DNA of 64,000 nt, from NCBI RefSeq assembly GCF_016918785.1, contig NZ_JAFFPT010000062.1:62001-126000 (forward strand), written 5' to 3'. Positions 63,151 to 64,000 of this stretch are shown piece after piece. Within the stretch, counting starts at the first letter, position 1; each line of letters begins with the position of its first letter. Below the pieces are notes generated by a model that saw only the letters and a program-made list of their open reading frames with translations, did not search any database and was not told the DNA's origin. This stretch comes from Leptospira ainazelensis (GTDB taxonomy: Bacteria; Spirochaetota; Leptospiria; Leptospirales; Leptospiraceae). The position numbers and the translations under genes are program-made.

Positions 63151-64000
63151 AAGAATTCGTGAGTGATGATAGCGGCTTTTGAGCCGAATAGAGGACGAAT
63201 TGAAAATATCGTTTCATCCGCTCCCCGCCTAAGAATTTTCCAAAACTTGCATACTTCGCCGCGATCTTTTCGGGAATCTCCGTCTGACCCGTTTTTGTTT
63301 TTTCCTCTAAGAATTTTGCAAATCCTCCAAAAACATTTTCCTCCAAAAACTCAAAGTCTTCCGTTTCAAAACCGGTTTTTTTGAGAATTTGAGAAAGCGA
63401 ATTCGGAGTCACTCGGTTCTTAGGTGGAATCCCGCTGAGCCTGCAGACAAAACTTCGAAACCAAGAATCCAAAATTCCAAAACTTCCGTCTTTCAAAATC
63501 AACTCTGCGGAAACCAAACGCCCTTTCGGTTTCAGAACTCGAAACGCCTCCTCGCAAAATCGAACTCGATCCTGAAAAAAGTAAGCGCTGTCGAGACAGA
63601 GAATCCGATCAAAACTTTCCTTTGGAAAAGAAGAGATCGTCTCCTCCAAAGAAGCGCAGATCAACTTCGGCAAAATTTCCTTTCTCTCTTGGAACAGATT
63701 TTTTGCAAATTCGACCTGAACGGAAGAAGGATTGATTCCGATAAGACGAGAAAGCGGGATTGAGAATTCTTTCTTCCAAACAAAGAGCTGATCACCGCAG
63801 CCGAATCCGAGATCCAAAACTTCTTGTTCCGGTCCTAAGTCCGCCTTTTTTCCCAAAAGCAAGGCTAACGTTTTGCAAGCGGTCGGATAATCTTCGGTAT
63901 CTTTCCAGAATCCTAAATTCGCCCAAGAAGAATTCTTTGGATTGAGATAGAGATGAGCCAGTGTGTCGGGGGCTTCTTCGGGTCCGGATCGTTTTGTCGC
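63149..64000 (-). CDS. SAM-dependent methyltransferase, 5' end outside window
   Basis: The frame is open to the right edge, so the start lies beyond 64000; an in-frame TTG at 63862 is internal. Over 280 residues are visible. LDLGFGCGDQ is motif I of class I methyltransferases, ILCLDSAYFFQD is the motif near the acidic loop, and FRVLKPKGRLVSAELILK is motif IV/V. The NLGFWKDTEDYPTACKTLA start resembles tocopherol/Erg6-like and small-molecule methyltransferases. The substrate is unknown. The stop codon overlaps the T-run of the R3 terminator. Confidence 0.82.
   Translation of the reverse strand, partial: ATKRSGPEEAPDTLAHLYLNPKNSSWANLGFWKDTEDYPTACKTLALLLGKKADLGPEQEVLDLGFGCGDQLFVWKKEFSIPLSRLIGINPSSVQVEFAKNLFQERKEILPKLICASLEETISSFPKESFDRILCLDSAYFFQDRVRFCEEAFRVLKPKGRLVSAELILKDGSFGILDSWFRSFVCRLSGIPPKNRVTPNSLSQILKKTGFETEDFEFLEENVFGGFAKFLEEKTKTGQTEIPEKIAAKYASFGKFLGGERMKRYFQFVLYSAQKPLSSLTNS

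Overview
The window looks like chromosome of a Leptospira species, most probably of the pathogenic clade. This rests on recognised families (a DUF1577/PilZ-type protein, YHYH plus MORN plus SCO1 lipoprotein neighbours, short spirochaetal lipoboxes), frequent TTG and GTG starts behind good ribosome binding sites, moderate GC, and many copies of a short GGAGTTCCTAC palindrome between genes. Species cannot be fixed by reading alone. No rRNA, tRNA, CRISPR array, insertion sequence or phage module was seen.

Layout. 1-1937: a YHYH-domain protein cut by the window edge, a MORN-repeat lipoprotein and a SCO1 copper-chaperone lipoprotein. 2.4-6.7 kb: a short SSB, an orphan Imm11-like protein, a BASS-type transporter, a divergent HisI, MltG and a small conserved protein. 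7.0-11.5 kb: a sugar/glycan cluster (nucleotidyltransferase-GT2 fusion, SDR epimerase, DPM1-like GT2, polytopic membrane protein). 11.6-19.0 kb: a TPR protein, a large DUF2339 membrane protein, an acyl-CoA dehydrogenase resembling methylsuccinyl-CoA dehydrogenase, and a class III adenylate cyclase. 19.1-27.8 kb: a stress block with a GH15 hydrolase, an OtsA-OtsB fusion, DUF389, a CLC chloride channel with CBS domains, a secreted SFPD-repeat protein and a decayed DUF5360 gene. 27.9-35.3 kb: a zinc-ribbon SDR, a mini UvrD-like helicase, DedA, an AttH-like protein and DUF1577. 35.8-43.4 kb: a SulP-carbonic anhydrase fusion, then a TolC plus CzcA/CusA-type RND pair with no adaptor gene. 43.5-50.4 kb: three secreted alpha/beta hydrolases, a lipase relic and a membrane-anchored protein between two paralogues. 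50.8-55.2 kb: a PA0069-type radical SAM protein and a complete csoR-copZ-copA copper operon. 55.3-64 kb: a GST, a three-gene sensory cluster (REC-HATPase, PAS-HTH, multi-PAS histidine kinase), an exported MsrA, an FAD oxidoreductase and a methyltransferase running off the right edge.

How genes work together. Metal handling recurs: SCO1, CsoR/CopZ/CopA, and TolC/RND with a Cys-containing small neighbour. OtsAB and GH15 form a tight operon for trehalose or related glucans. The glycan cluster is consistent with making a lipid-linked sugar and transferring it. The most unusual non-coding signal is a composite repeat of about 160-240 bp seen three times at the 3' side of genes. Each copy starts near a GGAGTTCC-type palindrome, has a GC-rich or alternative hairpin core, and ends in a TGTCGTTGTTACGACA-type hairpin.
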